NCBI GenBank assembly: GCA_900556935.1
Contig: USQL01000035.1
Span: 1-21,834 of the forward strand
DNA length: 21,834 bases
Source of the DNA: an uncultured Eubacteriales bacterium
GTDB lineage: Bacteria; Bacillota; Clostridia; Oscillospirales; Oscillospiraceae
Reading direction: 5' to 3'
How positions within the stretch are numbered: the stretch's first letter is position 1; the number at the start of each line of letters is the position of its first letter. A program made the translations under genes and the position numbers. Positions 8,066 to 15,751 of the stretch are shown piece by piece. The notes under the pieces are model-generated. The model searched no databases and had not been told where the DNA came from. It worked only from the letters and a program-made list of their open reading frames with translations.

Positions 8066-9427
8066 ATGGAAGAAATCTCCCCAAATCCCCAGGAAAGCGT
8101 TTCCGTGGTGGATATTCAGTTCCGGCCCGGGCAGAAGGTCTATTTCTTTGACCCCGCCGGTTTTCACCTTGCCCAGGGGGATCATGTGATCATCGATACT
8201 GCCCGGGGCGAGGAATATGGCATCTGCGCCAGCGGAGTGCACCGCATTCGGCAGAAGGACGTGGTTGCCCCTCTGCGGAAGGTCCTCCGCAAGGCCAACA
8301 CCCAGGATGAAAAAATCGTGGCGGAGAATCGGGCCAGGGAGGCCAAGGCAGAGCAGGTCTGCGCCCAGAAGATTCTGGCCCACGGACTGGATATGCAGCT
8401 GGTGTGCGCCGAGTGCGCCTTTGACGGCAGCAAAATCCTCTTTTACTTCACCGCCGACGAGCGGGTGGACTTCCGGGAGCTGGTAAAGGACCTGGCAAGC
8501 GTATTCCACACCCGGATTGAGCTGCGTCAGATTGGTGTCCGGGACAAGGCCAAAATGGTAGGGGGCTTGGGCATCTGCGGCAGGCCCTTCTGCTGCGCCA
8601 GCTTCCTGGATGATTTCCAGCCGGTGTCCATCAAAATGGCCAAGTCCCAGAATCTCAGCCTGAACCCTACCAAGATTTCCGGTACCTGCGGCAGACTGAT
8701 GTGCTGCCTGAAATACGAGCAGGATACCTACGAGGCCCTGATTCGCACCAGCCCAAGGCTTGAATCCTTTGTGGATACCCCGGAGGGACGGGGTACGGTG
8801 GTGGAGGCGGATATTCTGCGGCAGCGGGTCAAGGTCCGCATGGAGAATAACCCCGATACCGTCAGTGTGTTCGCTAACGAAGATGTGGCCGTTCTGCGCA
8901 GCGGCAAGGCCAAGAAGAGCGACCCGCCCATTCCGGCGGATTTGGCCCCCATCTCCGGAAATGGCATCCGGCCCAGACAGCCCCAGAAGGAAGAGGACAC
9001 CATGGTTCTGGAGCCCATCCGCTTCCGCTACAGCACGGAGTCCGTGATAGAGGAGAGCGAGGAAAAGCCCGCCCCGGAGGCACCGGAAAAGCGGCCTCGC
9101 CGAAACGACCGCCGGAAGCCAAGAGGTCCGCGGCCTGACAGCGGAAAGCCCGAACAGGCCGGAGGGGCCGCTATGGAGACCGCTTCGCTCACTGAGAGTC
9201 CGAGAGGAGAGGAAAAACAGCCCCAGCCCCGGCCCGACAGACGGCCGGACCGCCGCAGGAACAAACCCAACCGGGAGCCGCGGCAGCCTTTCCAGGAGCA
9301 GAACCAGCCCGTGGGTGAAATGGAAGAGGGGAAACCCGAGCAGAAAAACCGACGCCGGGGAAACTACCGGAATTATCGGAAAAACCGGGGAACACCTTCA
9401 AATTCCCAGGGAAATTCTGGGGAATAA
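8066..9427 (+). CDS. ricT: PSP1-domain protein RicT (YaaT) with long basic tail
   Basis: 453 residues. RicT joins RicA and RicF in a complex that in Bacillus binds iron-sulphur clusters and assists RNase Y maturation of mRNAs. The PSP1 domain covers roughly residues 10-260. The conserved cysteines appear as CGRPFCC (C171, C176, C177) and CGRLMCC (C208, C213, C214). The family is usually about 280 residues; here an extra tail of about 150 residues (300-453) is rich in Pro, Arg, Lys, Glu, Gln and Asn, clearly disordered and net basic, ending in a GN/RNYRK-rich stretch. Such a tail suggests RNA binding (inference). An AGGAG site precedes the ATG. Confidence 0.88.
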   Translation: MEEISPNPQESVSVVDIQFRPGQKVYFFDPAGFHLAQGDHVIIDTARGEEYGICASGVHRIRQKDVVAPLRKVLRKANTQDEKIVAENRAREAKAEQVCAQKILAHGLDMQLVCAECAFDGSKILFYFTADERVDFRELVKDLASVFHTRIELRQIGVRDKAKMVGGLGICGRPFCCASFLDDFQPVSIKMAKSQNLSLNPTKISGTCGRLMCCLKYEQDTYEALIRTSPRLESFVDTPEGRGTVVEADILRQRVKVRMENNPDTVSVFANEDVAVLRSGKAKKSDPPIPADLAPISGNGIRPRQPQKEEDTMVLEPIRFRYSTESVIEESEEKPAPEAPEKRPRRNDRRKPRGPRPDSGKPEQAGGAAMETASLTESPRGEEKQPQPRPDRRPDRRRNKPNREPRQPFQEQNQPVGEMEEGKPEQKNRRRGNYRNYRKNRGTPSNSQGNSGE

Positions 9428-9441
9428 ACCGATTCTACTGC

Positions 9442-9479
9442 CGGTAGAGTGCCGGTAGAACGGTAGAGTAGAGCGTAGA
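9442..9479. repeat. Short imperfect direct repeats (CGGTAGA)
   Basis: CGGTAGA occurs at 9442-9448, 9453-9459 and 9461-9467, followed by the partial copies GTAGAG and CGTAGA up to 9479. It lies directly after the ricT stop and ahead of a terminator hairpin. It looks like slippage-generated sequence; function unknown. Confidence 0.5.
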
Positions 9480-9513
9480 AACCGTGCGGTCGAATGGCGG
9501 CTGCACGGTTTTC
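9479..9513 (+). terminator. Candidate terminator after ricT
   Basis: A 9-bp stem, AAACCGTGC (9479-9487) and GCACGGTTT (9503-9511), with a 15-nt loop and a short T-run (TTTT, 9509-9512). It would end the asparaginase-to-ricT unit just before the degV promoter. Confidence 0.65.
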
Positions 9514-9514
9514 C

Positions 9515-9543
9515 TTGCCGAAAAAGCGGTGGGATGCTATACT
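9515..9543 (+). promoter_or_regulatory. Sigma-A-type promoter of degV
   Basis: TTGCCG (9515-9520), 17-bp spacer, TATACT (9538-9543). The ribosome site GGAGG lies at 9561-9565, before the ATG at 9576. Confidence 0.65.
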
Positions 9544-9575
9544 AGGAACAAAGAAATTTCGGAGGTAAGCCTTTT

Positions 9576-10442
9576 ATGTCTTCTTTTGCTGTATTTGCCG
9601 ATGGCAGCGCCAACCTGCCCGCATCCTGTCTGGAGGGAATCACCATGCTCCCCTGCACCTACTGTGTAGACGGTGTGCAGAAGGAGTACCTGGGGGATGT
9701 GGATTCGTTCGATGCCAAGCACTATTATGATTCCCTGCGGGGCGGCTGCAAAGTCACCACCAGCCTTTTGAATACTCACCTGTTCCTGGAGCATTTCCGG
9801 GAGGTCCTGTCCCAGGGGCAGGATGCCATTTATATTGCCATGTCCTCCGGCATCAGCGGCACCTACCAGGCGGCCATGAATGCCAAGCTGGACCTGGAGG
9901 AGAAATTCCCCCAGCGGTATATCCACATTGTGGACTCCCGGGGCTGCGGCTTCGGAAGCGGCCTGCTGGCCATCCGGGCGGCAGAGCTGAGCCGCATGGG
10001 CACCCCTGTCCGTCAGGCGGGGGCTATGCTGGACGCGGACGTGCCCCACATGTGCCAGTACTTCACGGTGGATGACCTGAACTTTTTGAAGCGCAGCGGC
10101 CGGGTCAGCGGGGCTACGGCCATGATTGGCACGGTTCTGAACATCAAGCCTATTCTCTATGGCACCGCCGACGGCCACATTGTCTCCTGTGCCAAGGTCC
10201 GCGGCCGGAAAAAGGCCATTGAGGCCATTGCCGATATCTACGCCAAGAAGCAGGTGGACGCGGAAAACCGGATTGTGGCCATCTCCCATGGTGACTGCCC
10301 CGAGGAGGCGGAGATTCTGGCCGAGCGTGTCCGGCAGATTGCCAATCCCAAAAAGCTGATCATCGTCCCCCACGAGCCCTTCTCCGGTGCCCACGTGGGT
10401 CCCGGAATGCTTGCGCTGTTCTTTTACGGAAAGGAACGCTGA
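9576..10442 (+). CDS. DegV family fatty-acid-binding protein
   Basis: 288 residues, the typical size. DegV proteins hold a single fatty acid and, in Firmicutes, can serve as the FakB partner that presents fatty acids to the FakA kinase. Family landmarks are all present: the N-terminal FADGSANLP (normally TDSTADLP), VTTSLLN near residue 61, SSGISGTYQAA near 91-101, VDSRG, DDLNFLKRSGRVSGA near 168-182, GTVLNIKPIL, and a C-terminal GPGMLALFF. It stands alone between its own promoter and terminator. No fakA-like DAK gene is visible in the window. Confidence 0.9.
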   Translation: MSSFAVFADGSANLPASCLEGITMLPCTYCVDGVQKEYLGDVDSFDAKHYYDSLRGGCKVTTSLLNTHLFLEHFREVLSQGQDAIYIAMSSGISGTYQAAMNAKLDLEEKFPQRYIHIVDSRGCGFGSGLLAIRAAELSRMGTPVRQAGAMLDADVPHMCQYFTVDDLNFLKRSGRVSGATAMIGTVLNIKPILYGTADGHIVSCAKVRGRKKAIEAIADIYAKKQVDAENRIVAISHGDCPEEAEILAERVRQIANPKKLIIVPHEPFSGAHVGPGMLALFFYGKER

Positions 10443-10470
10443 GCTTCCCGGCTTTCCAAAGTCCACTTTT

Positions 10471-10520
10471 GCCAGCCTTTTCCGCCCGGCCCGCCGCCGG
10501 ATGGAAAAAGCTGGCTTTTT
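10471..10520 (+). terminator. Terminator of degV
   Basis: GCCAGCCTTTTCC (10471-10483) pairs with GGAAAAAGCTGGC (10503-10515) with one mismatch, a 19-nt GC-rich loop, and TTTTT at 10516-10520. Confidence 0.75.
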
Positions 10521-10524
10521 CGTG

Positions 10525-10546
10525 CAATTTGTATCAATACAAATTG
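10525..10546. promoter_or_regulatory. Perfect 22-bp palindrome upstream of the Rnf operon (candidate operator)
   Basis: CAATTTGTAT (10525-10534), CA, ATACAAATTG (10537-10546). The centre reads TTGTATCAATACAA, which matches the outer TTGT...ACAA of Rex-type redox operators but not their inner TAA/TTA. It overlaps a weak promoter-like TTGACC (10544-10549). The size and symmetry fit a dimeric repressor such as Rex, MarR or TetR; which one is unknown. Confidence 0.5.
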
Positions 10547-10586
10547 ACCGATTTGGAAGAAATAGGCAAAATATACGAAAAAATTT

Positions 10587-10600
10587 GTTGCTATGGCAAC
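10587..10600. promoter_or_regulatory. GTTGC-TATG-GCAAC inverted repeat
   Basis: A 5-bp inverted repeat with a 4-bp centre, between the large palindrome and the proposed rnfC promoter. Two of the next three flanking positions also pair. It could be a second operator in this leader; short enough that chance is possible. Confidence 0.3.
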
Positions 10601-10618
10601 GAATCGCCGGATTAGAGG

Positions 10619-10647
10619 TTGATTCTTGATGCTGAATAAATTACAAT
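10619..10647 (+). promoter_or_regulatory. Candidate promoter of the Rnf operon, with inverted repeat over the -10
   Basis: TTGATT (10619-10624), 17-bp spacer, TACAAT (10642-10647). The -10 lies within an inverted repeat AAATTAC (10638-10644) / GTAATTT (10654-10660), so a repressor could sit there. A GC hairpin (AGAGCGG / CCGCTCT, 10665-10683) then lies in the leader before the rnfC ribosome site. Confidence 0.55.
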
Positions 10648-10664
10648 AACATAGTAATTTGTCA

Positions 10665-10683
10665 AGAGCGGCACCCCCGCTCT
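10665..10683 (+). other. Leader hairpin ahead of rnfC
   Basis: A 7-bp stem AGAGCGG / CCGCTCT with loop CACCC, 35 nt before the rnfC ATG and lacking a T-run. Probably a 5' mRNA structure rather than a terminator. Confidence 0.4.
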
Positions 10684-10718
10684 GCAGATAATCTGAATGA
10701 AGATAAGGAGAGGTACAC

Positions 10719-12047
10719 ATGGAAATCAAAACGTTCCATGGCGGTGTGCATCCCGCGGGAAACAAGGCGCTTTCCCAGGACTGCCCTCTGACGCCGCTGC
10801 TTCCCAAGGGTGAGCTGGTCTATATGACCAACCAGCACATTGGCAAGCCGGCAACACCTGTGGTCAAGAAGGGCGACCATGTGCTGGCCGGTCAGGTGAT
10901 TGCGGAGGCCGGCGGCTTTGTGTCCGCCAATATCTGCTCTTCCGTGTCCGGCACGGTCAAGGCTGTGGAGCCCAGAAAGAATGCCTCCGGCGGCTCTGCC
11001 ATGGCAATCGTGGTGGAAAACGACGGGGAGTATACCCTGGCGGAGGGCGTGGGCGTGCAGACGGATGCCAATGCCCTGGACAACAAGGAGATTCTGGCCC
11101 GGATTCAGAAGGCCGGTATCGTCGGCATGGGCGGCGCGGGCTTCCCCACCCATGTAAAGCTCACGGTGAAGGAGCCGGAGAAGATTGACTACATCATCGC
11201 CAACGGTGCCGAGTGCGAGCCCTACATCACCTGCGACGACCAGCTGATGCGGACGAAGTCCGCGGAAATCGTGGCGGGCATCGAGCTGATTCTGCGCCTG
11301 TTCCCCAATGCCAAGGGTGTTGTGGTGATTGAGGAGAACAAGCCCCAGGCCATTGCGGCCATGGAAGAGGCGGTCAAGGGTCACGACCGGGTGTATGTCC
11401 AGCCGGTAAAGACCAAGTACCCCCAGGGCGGCGAGCGCTCCCTGATTACCGTCATCACCCAGAAGCATCTGAAGCTGGGAATGCTCCCCGCGGATGCCGG
11501 GTGTGTGGTGGACAATGTGGGCACCATTTACGCCATCTACCGGGCGGTGTGCTTCAATGAGCCGCTGATGGAGCGGGGTTTTACCGTCTCCGGCGACGCG
11601 GTGGAAAAGCCCGGCAACTTCTGGATTAAGATTGGCACCAGCCATCAGGAGCTGGTGGATGCCTGCGGCGGGTTCAAGCAGAACCCCGAGAAGGTCCTCA
11701 GCGGCGGCCCCATGATGGGCTTTGCCATGACCGGCCTGGAGGCCCCCATCTGCAAGAATAACAACGCCCTGACGGCGCTGCTGGTAGACGAGGTCCGAGT
11801 TGCGGAGGAGGAAATGACCGCCTGCCTGCGCTGCGGGCGCTGCAGCCGGACCTGCCCACTGGGGCTGTCCCCCCAGCTGATGCAGGTTGCCGCAATCCGC
11901 AAGGACTACGAGCGCTACGAGCACAAGCTCTACGGTCTGGACTGCATCGGCTGCGGCTGCTGCACCTATGGGTGCCCCGCCAAGCGGCCGCTGATGCAGC
12001 TGTTTAAGACCACCAAGGCCGAAATTATGGCCATGAAGAAACGATAA
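10719..12047 (+). CDS. rnfC: Rnf complex subunit C (NADH and Fe-S subunit)
   Basis: 442 residues, typical of clostridial RnfC. This membrane-attached subunit is the NAD(H) end of the Rnf ferredoxin:NAD+ oxidoreductase, which couples electron flow to Na+ or H+ export. N-terminal barrel-sandwich domain at about 1-100; nucleotide/flavin segment GMGGAGFPTHVKL near 135 and GAECEPYITCD near 165; SLBB-like region; two [4Fe-4S] ferredoxin motifs at the C-terminus, CLRCGRCSRTCP and CIGCGCCTYGCP. A strong AAGGAGAGG site precedes the ATG. It heads a tight operon C-DG-E-A-B. Confidence 0.95.
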   Translation: MEIKTFHGGVHPAGNKALSQDCPLTPLLPKGELVYMTNQHIGKPATPVVKKGDHVLAGQVIAEAGGFVSANICSSVSGTVKAVEPRKNASGGSAMAIVVENDGEYTLAEGVGVQTDANALDNKEILARIQKAGIVGMGGAGFPTHVKLTVKEPEKIDYIIANGAECEPYITCDDQLMRTKSAEIVAGIELILRLFPNAKGVVVIEENKPQAIAAMEEAVKGHDRVYVQPVKTKYPQGGERSLITVITQKHLKLGMLPADAGCVVDNVGTIYAIYRAVCFNEPLMERGFTVSGDAVEKPGNFWIKIGTSHQELVDACGGFKQNPEKVLSGGPMMGFAMTGLEAPICKNNNALTALLVDEVRVAEEEMTACLRCGRCSRTCPLGLSPQLMQVAAIRKDYERYEHKLYGLDCIGCGCCTYGCPAKRPLMQLFKTTKAEIMAMKKR

Positions 12048-12062
12048 GGAGGGGACGGCTGT

Positions 12063-13598
12063 ATGGATAATCTTTATAATGTCTCTTCTTGCCCCCACGT
12101 AAGAAGCAAGCTGACCACCCAGGTGGTTATGACCGATGTGCTCCTCGCCCTGCTGCCTACGGCGGTTTTGGGCGTGCTGTTCCACGGCTTCCAGGCCTTC
12201 CTGGTGATTGCCCTGTCGATGCTCAGCGCCGTGATTACGGAGTTCCTGTTTAACAAGGTCACCCACCGGAAACAGACCATCGGAGACCGCAGTGCCATGG
12301 TAACGGGTCTGCTGCTGGCCCTGACCATGCCCGCCAAGGTGCCCTTCTATCTGCCGATTCTGGGTGCCGTGTTCGCCATTCTGGTAGTCAAGTGCCTCTT
12401 TGGCGGACTGGGCCACAACATTATGAACCCCGCTCTGACGGGCCGGGCGTTCCTGCTGATTTCCTTTGGCAGCATGATGACCGTCTACTCCGTGGACGGT
12501 GTTTCCGCGGCAACCCCCCTGGCGCTCCTTGCCGAGGGACAGGTACCCAGCCTGCTGCCGATTCTCATGGGCAGCGCCAGCGGTGTCATCGGTTCCTCCG
12601 CGCTGGGCCTCATCCTGGGCGGCATCTATCTGCTGGCCCGGGGCGGCATCACCTGGGAGATTCCCGTTTCCATGATTGGCACCACCTGGCTGTTCCTGGT
12701 GATTTTCGGCGGCCACGGTGTGAACCCCAACTACATCCTGCCCCAGCTCTTTGGCGGCGGCCTGCTGATGGCAGCCTTCTTTATGGCGACGGACCCGGTG
12801 TCCTGCCCCTCTACGAGAGACGGCCAGCTGGTGTTCGGCTTCTTCGCTGGTCTGCTCGTCGGCCTGTTCCGGGTGAAGGGCGCTTCCCCGGACTCCACGA
12901 CCTATGCCGTGCTGATTGCGGACCTGGTTGGTCCTGTGATTGACGACCTGATCATCCCCACGCCCTTCGGCTACCGGATTCCCAAGGAGCGGAAGAAGGC
13001 CATCCCCAAACCCGTGATCATTCTGTTGGTGATCACCCTGGTGGCGGGCCTGGCCCTCAGCGGCGTGTATGTCCTGACCAAGGATACCATTGCCGAAAAT
13101 CAGGCCAGCGCCAACAAGGCGGCCCTGATGGAGGTCCTGCCCGAGGCGACGGACTTTACAACCGACGAGGCGTTCCAGGAGAAGCTGGCCGCCCAGGGCG
13201 ATACCTACGGCGCGGACTTCGGCGGCGCGAAGATTGAAAGCGCGGCGGTGGGCGTGGATGCCTCCGGCAATCCTGTGGGCTACGCCGTTACGGTCTTCAA
13301 CTCCGACAGCTACGACGGCGGCCTGACGCTGGTGGTCGGCATCCGGGAGGACGGCACCGTGAACAGCATCTCCTTCACCGAGCTCCACGATACCGCCGGC
13401 ATGGGCATGAAGTGCGGCGACCCCGAATTTAAGGATCAGTTCAACAATGTGAAGGTAAGCCAGTTCACCCTGAACAAGGCCGGCGGCTCCACCGCGGAGG
13501 ATGAAATCGACTCTGTTTCCGGCGCGTCCGTCACCTCCGGTGCCGTGGTCAACGCCGTCAACGCCGCGCTGGACTTCGTGTCCGACCGGATCGGTTAA
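12063..13598 (+). CDS. rnfDG: Fused Rnf subunits D and G
   Basis: One uninterrupted 511-residue frame. Residues 1 to about 308 are RnfD, a polytopic membrane subunit, with NPALTGRAF (122-130) and a flavinylation-type motif DGVSAATP (145-152, candidate FMN acceptor T151). Residues from about 314 are RnfG: one membrane helix (about 317-338), then an extracytoplasmic FMN-binding domain with the ApbE-type motif DSVSGASVTS (483-492), where the expected acceptor Thr is Ser489. RnfD and RnfG are separate genes in most described operons; here the RnfD C-terminus (PFGYRIPKERKK) runs directly into RnfG without stop or ribosome site. The AAGGAGG site is at about 12046-12052, before the ATG. Both modules look complete, so the fusion is probably functional. 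A one-base sequencing error joining two genes is an alternative. Confidence 0.9.
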   Translation: MDNLYNVSSCPHVRSKLTTQVVMTDVLLALLPTAVLGVLFHGFQAFLVIALSMLSAVITEFLFNKVTHRKQTIGDRSAMVTGLLLALTMPAKVPFYLPILGAVFAILVVKCLFGGLGHNIMNPALTGRAFLLISFGSMMTVYSVDGVSAATPLALLAEGQVPSLLPILMGSASGVIGSSALGLILGGIYLLARGGITWEIPVSMIGTTWLFLVIFGGHGVNPNYILPQLFGGGLLMAAFFMATDPVSCPSTRDGQLVFGFFAGLLVGLFRVKGASPDSTTYAVLIADLVGPVIDDLIIPTPFGYRIPKERKKAIPKPVIILLVITLVAGLALSGVYVLTKDTIAENQASANKAALMEVLPEATDFTTDEAFQEKLAAQGDTYGADFGGAKIESAAVGVDASGNPVGYAVTVFNSDSYDGGLTLVVGIREDGTVNSISFTELHDTAGMGMKCGDPEFKDQFNNVKVSQFTLNKAGGSTAEDEIDSVSGASVTSGAVVNAVNAALDFVSDRIG

Positions 13599-13610
13599 GG
13601 AGGGATAAGT

Positions 13611-14273
13611 ATGAAACCCTACGCAGAACGTCTTTATAACGGCATTGTGAAGGAAAACCCGGTATTTGTTTTGATGCTGGGTATGTGCCCCACCTTGGCC
13701 GTCACCACCTCTGCCATCAACGGCCTGGGCATGGGCCTTTCCTCCCTGGTGGTTCTGGCAATTTCCAACCTGGTTATCTCGCTGCTTCGCAACATCATCC
13801 CCGATGATGTCCGGCTGCCCGCCTTTATTGTGATTGTGGCCTCCTTCGTGACCGTGGTAGAGCTGTTGATGGAAGCCTATCTTCCCAGCCTCTACTCCGC
13901 CCTGGGCATTTACATCCCCCTGATTGTGGTCAACTGCATCATCCTGGGCCGGGCCGAGGCCTATGCCTCCAAGAATCCCCCCATGCCCAGCCTGTTTGAC
14001 GGCATCGGCATGGGCCTGGGCTTTACCATCGGCCTGACCATCATCGGCACCATCCGGGAGGTTCTGGGCAACGGCTCCTTCTTCGGCCTGAAAATCCCCG
14101 GCTACGAGCCCATGGCCTTCTTCGTCCGTGCACCCGGTGCGTTCCTGGTGCTGGCCATTCTGGTGGCGATTATGAACGCCTCCGGCATCAAGAACCGGGC
14201 CAACAAGATGACGGAGGGCTGCGACGGCTGCTGCGCCAGCTGCTCCAGCTCCTGCGACAAGAAGGAGGGCTAA
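13611..14273 (+). CDS. rnfE: Rnf complex subunit E, with Cys-rich C-terminal tail
   Basis: 220 residues; about six membrane helices. RnfE and RnfA form an inverted pair that holds a membrane-embedded [2Fe-2S] centre; the conserved cysteines here are C26 (LGMCPTLAV) and C109 (VVNCIILGRAEA). After the last helix (about 174-190) comes a hydrophilic tail with five cysteines in twelve residues (C204, C207, C208, C211, C215; GCDGCCASCSSSCDKKEG). The tail's spacing resembles a metal or Fe-S site, but no known motif is matched. The AAGGAGG site precedes the ATG. rnfA starts 3 bp after the stop. Confidence 0.92.
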   Translation: MKPYAERLYNGIVKENPVFVLMLGMCPTLAVTTSAINGLGMGLSSLVVLAISNLVISLLRNIIPDDVRLPAFIVIVASFVTVVELLMEAYLPSLYSALGIYIPLIVVNCIILGRAEAYASKNPPMPSLFDGIGMGLGFTIGLTIIGTIREVLGNGSFFGLKIPGYEPMAFFVRAPGAFLVLAILVAIMNASGIKNRANKMTEGCDGCCASCSSSCDKKEG

Positions 14274-14276
14274 TCA

Positions 14277-14849
14277 ATGAGCCTGATTATGATTATCGTC
14301 ACCACAGCCCTGGTGAACAACGTGGTCCTCAGCCAGTTCCTGGGCATCTGCTCCTTCCTGGGCGTGTCCTCCCAGAAAAAAGCCTCCCTGTCGCTGGGCC
14401 TGGCCGTTACCGCCGTGCTTACCGTCTCCTCCGCCGTGGCAAGCCTGCTGTATGACTATGTGCTGCTGCCCCTGGGGCTGGACTATCTGAAGACCATCGT
14501 CTTCATCCTGGTCATCGCCGCCCTGGTGCAGATGGTGGAGATGTTCCTTAAAAAGAACGCCCACGCGGTTTATCAGTCCCTGGGCATCTATCTGCCCCTG
14601 ATTACCACCAACTGCGCCGTGCTGGGTGTGGCTCTGACCAACGTGCAGAACGGCTACAACCTGATTCAGAGCATTTTCGCCGGCTTCGGCACCGCCGTTG
14701 GCTACACCGTGGCCATTGTGCTGCTGGCCGCTGTCCGGGAGCACCTGGACGAGGATGCCATTCCAGCCCCCTTCCGGGGCGCACCCATTGTGCTGCTGTG
14801 CGCGGCCCTGATGGCTATGGCCTTCATGGGCTTCAGCGGCCTGGCCTAA
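14277..14849 (+). CDS. rnfA: Rnf complex subunit A
   Basis: 190 residues, six predicted helices, normal length. It pairs with RnfE in the membrane core; the cysteines for the shared iron-sulphur centre are C25 (FLGICSFLG) and C113 (TTNCAVLGVAL). The start sits 3 bp after rnfE, and its AAGGAGGG site lies within the last rnfE codons, indicating coupled translation. Confidence 0.94.
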   Translation: MSLIMIIVTTALVNNVVLSQFLGICSFLGVSSQKKASLSLGLAVTAVLTVSSAVASLLYDYVLLPLGLDYLKTIVFILVIAALVQMVEMFLKKNAHAVYQSLGIYLPLITTNCAVLGVALTNVQNGYNLIQSIFAGFGTAVGYTVAIVLLAAVREHLDEDAIPAPFRGAPIVLLCAALMAMAFMGFSGLA

Positions 14850-14861
14850 GGAGGAAGAGAT

Positions 14862-15653
14862 ATGCAGGGAATTCTGATTGCAACGCTGGTGGTAGGCGTT
14901 GTGGGCCTGGTCCTGGGCCTGGCCCTGGTGACTGCCAGCAAGAAATTCTATGTGGAGACCGACGAACGGGTCACACGGGTCCGGGAGTGCCTCCGGGGTG
15001 CCAACTGCGGTGCCTGCGGCTATGCCGGATGTGACGCTGTGGCGGAGGCCATTGTCAAGGGGGAGGCCCGTGTGGATGCCTGCCCCGGCAACGGTACGGA
15101 GAACATCGCCAAGATTGCCGCAATTCTGGGCAAGGAAGCCATTGACCAGGACCCCCAGGTGGCCTATGTCCGCTGCGCGGGCACCTGCGAGGCCACCAAG
15201 GCCAAGGCAAACTATGTGGGCCTGCAGGATTGCCGTGCCGCGGTTCTGTCCGGCGGTCTGGGCTTTATGTCCTGTGACTATGGCTGCATTGGTCTGGGCA
15301 GCTGCGTGAAGGTCTGCCCCGAGGGGGGCATCACCCTGGAAAACGGCATCGCCCACATCAATGCCAGCAAGTGTATCGGCTGCGGCATGTGCGCCAAGAC
15401 CTGCCCCAAGCACGTCATTGAGATGCACGACCGTGCGACCAAGGTAGCCGTGAGCTGCTCCAACCACGACCGCGGCCCCGCCGTGAAGAAGGTCTGCACC
15501 AGCGGCTGCATTGGCTGCGGCATCTGCGTCAAGCAGTGCGAGCAGGGGGCGGTCACTCTGGAAAACAACCTTGCCAAGGTGGACCCCGAAAAGTGCGTTG
15601 CCTGCGGCAAGTGCGTAGAAAAGTGCCCCACCAAGGCAATCCATTTCGTATAA
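14862..15653 (+). CDS. rnfB: Rnf complex subunit B (ferredoxin-accepting Fe-S subunit)
   Basis: 263 residues. An N-terminal helix (about 3-25) anchors it. An Fe-S domain follows with C43, C49, C52, C57 and C74 (GANCGACGYAGC). Then come a cluster motif around CDYGCIGLGSC (138-148) and ferredoxin repeats starting at C171 (CIGCGMCAKTCP), C216 (CIGCGICVKQC) and C245 (CVACGKCVEKCP). It accepts electrons from reduced ferredoxin and passes them into the membrane core. An AAGGAGG site precedes the ATG. It is the last gene of the operon, followed by a terminator. Confidence 0.95.
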   Translation: MQGILIATLVVGVVGLVLGLALVTASKKFYVETDERVTRVRECLRGANCGACGYAGCDAVAEAIVKGEARVDACPGNGTENIAKIAAILGKEAIDQDPQVAYVRCAGTCEATKAKANYVGLQDCRAAVLSGGLGFMSCDYGCIGLGSCVKVCPEGGITLENGIAHINASKCIGCGMCAKTCPKHVIEMHDRATKVAVSCSNHDRGPAVKKVCTSGCIGCGICVKQCEQGAVTLENNLAKVDPEKCVACGKCVEKCPTKAIHFV

Positions 15654-15666
15654 GCGCTTTTATGTC

Positions 15667-15702
15667 TCCCCGGTCAGCCCCTTGCGGCGACCGGGGATTT
15701 TT
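15667..15702 (+). terminator. Terminator of the Rnf operon
   Basis: TCCCCGGTC (15667-15675) pairs perfectly with GACCGGGGA (15689-15697), 13-nt loop, then TTTTT (15698-15702). Confidence 0.88.
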
Positions 15703-15713
15703 AAAAATACCCC

Positions 15714-15742
15714 TTGACAATTTCCCAAAGCGGTGGTATAGT
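15714..15742 (+). promoter_or_regulatory. Near-consensus promoter of the perR gene
   Basis: A perfect TTGACA (15714-15719), 17-bp spacer, TATAGT (15737-15742). It is among the strongest promoters in the window, as expected if it is held down by a repressor. Confidence 0.85.
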
Positions 15743-15751
15743 AATGACGTA

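Noticed and set aside
10662..13388. A 908-codon open frame on the minus strand opposite rnfC and rnfDG
   Set aside because: The sense strand carries clear Rnf motifs throughout. The antisense frame is a product of GC-rich codon use, is Gln/His/Gly-rich and matches no family.
14274..15644. A 456-codon antisense frame opposite rnfA and rnfB
   Set aside because: Shadow of ferredoxin-rich sense genes; low-complexity Gly/His/Gln composition and no ribosome site.
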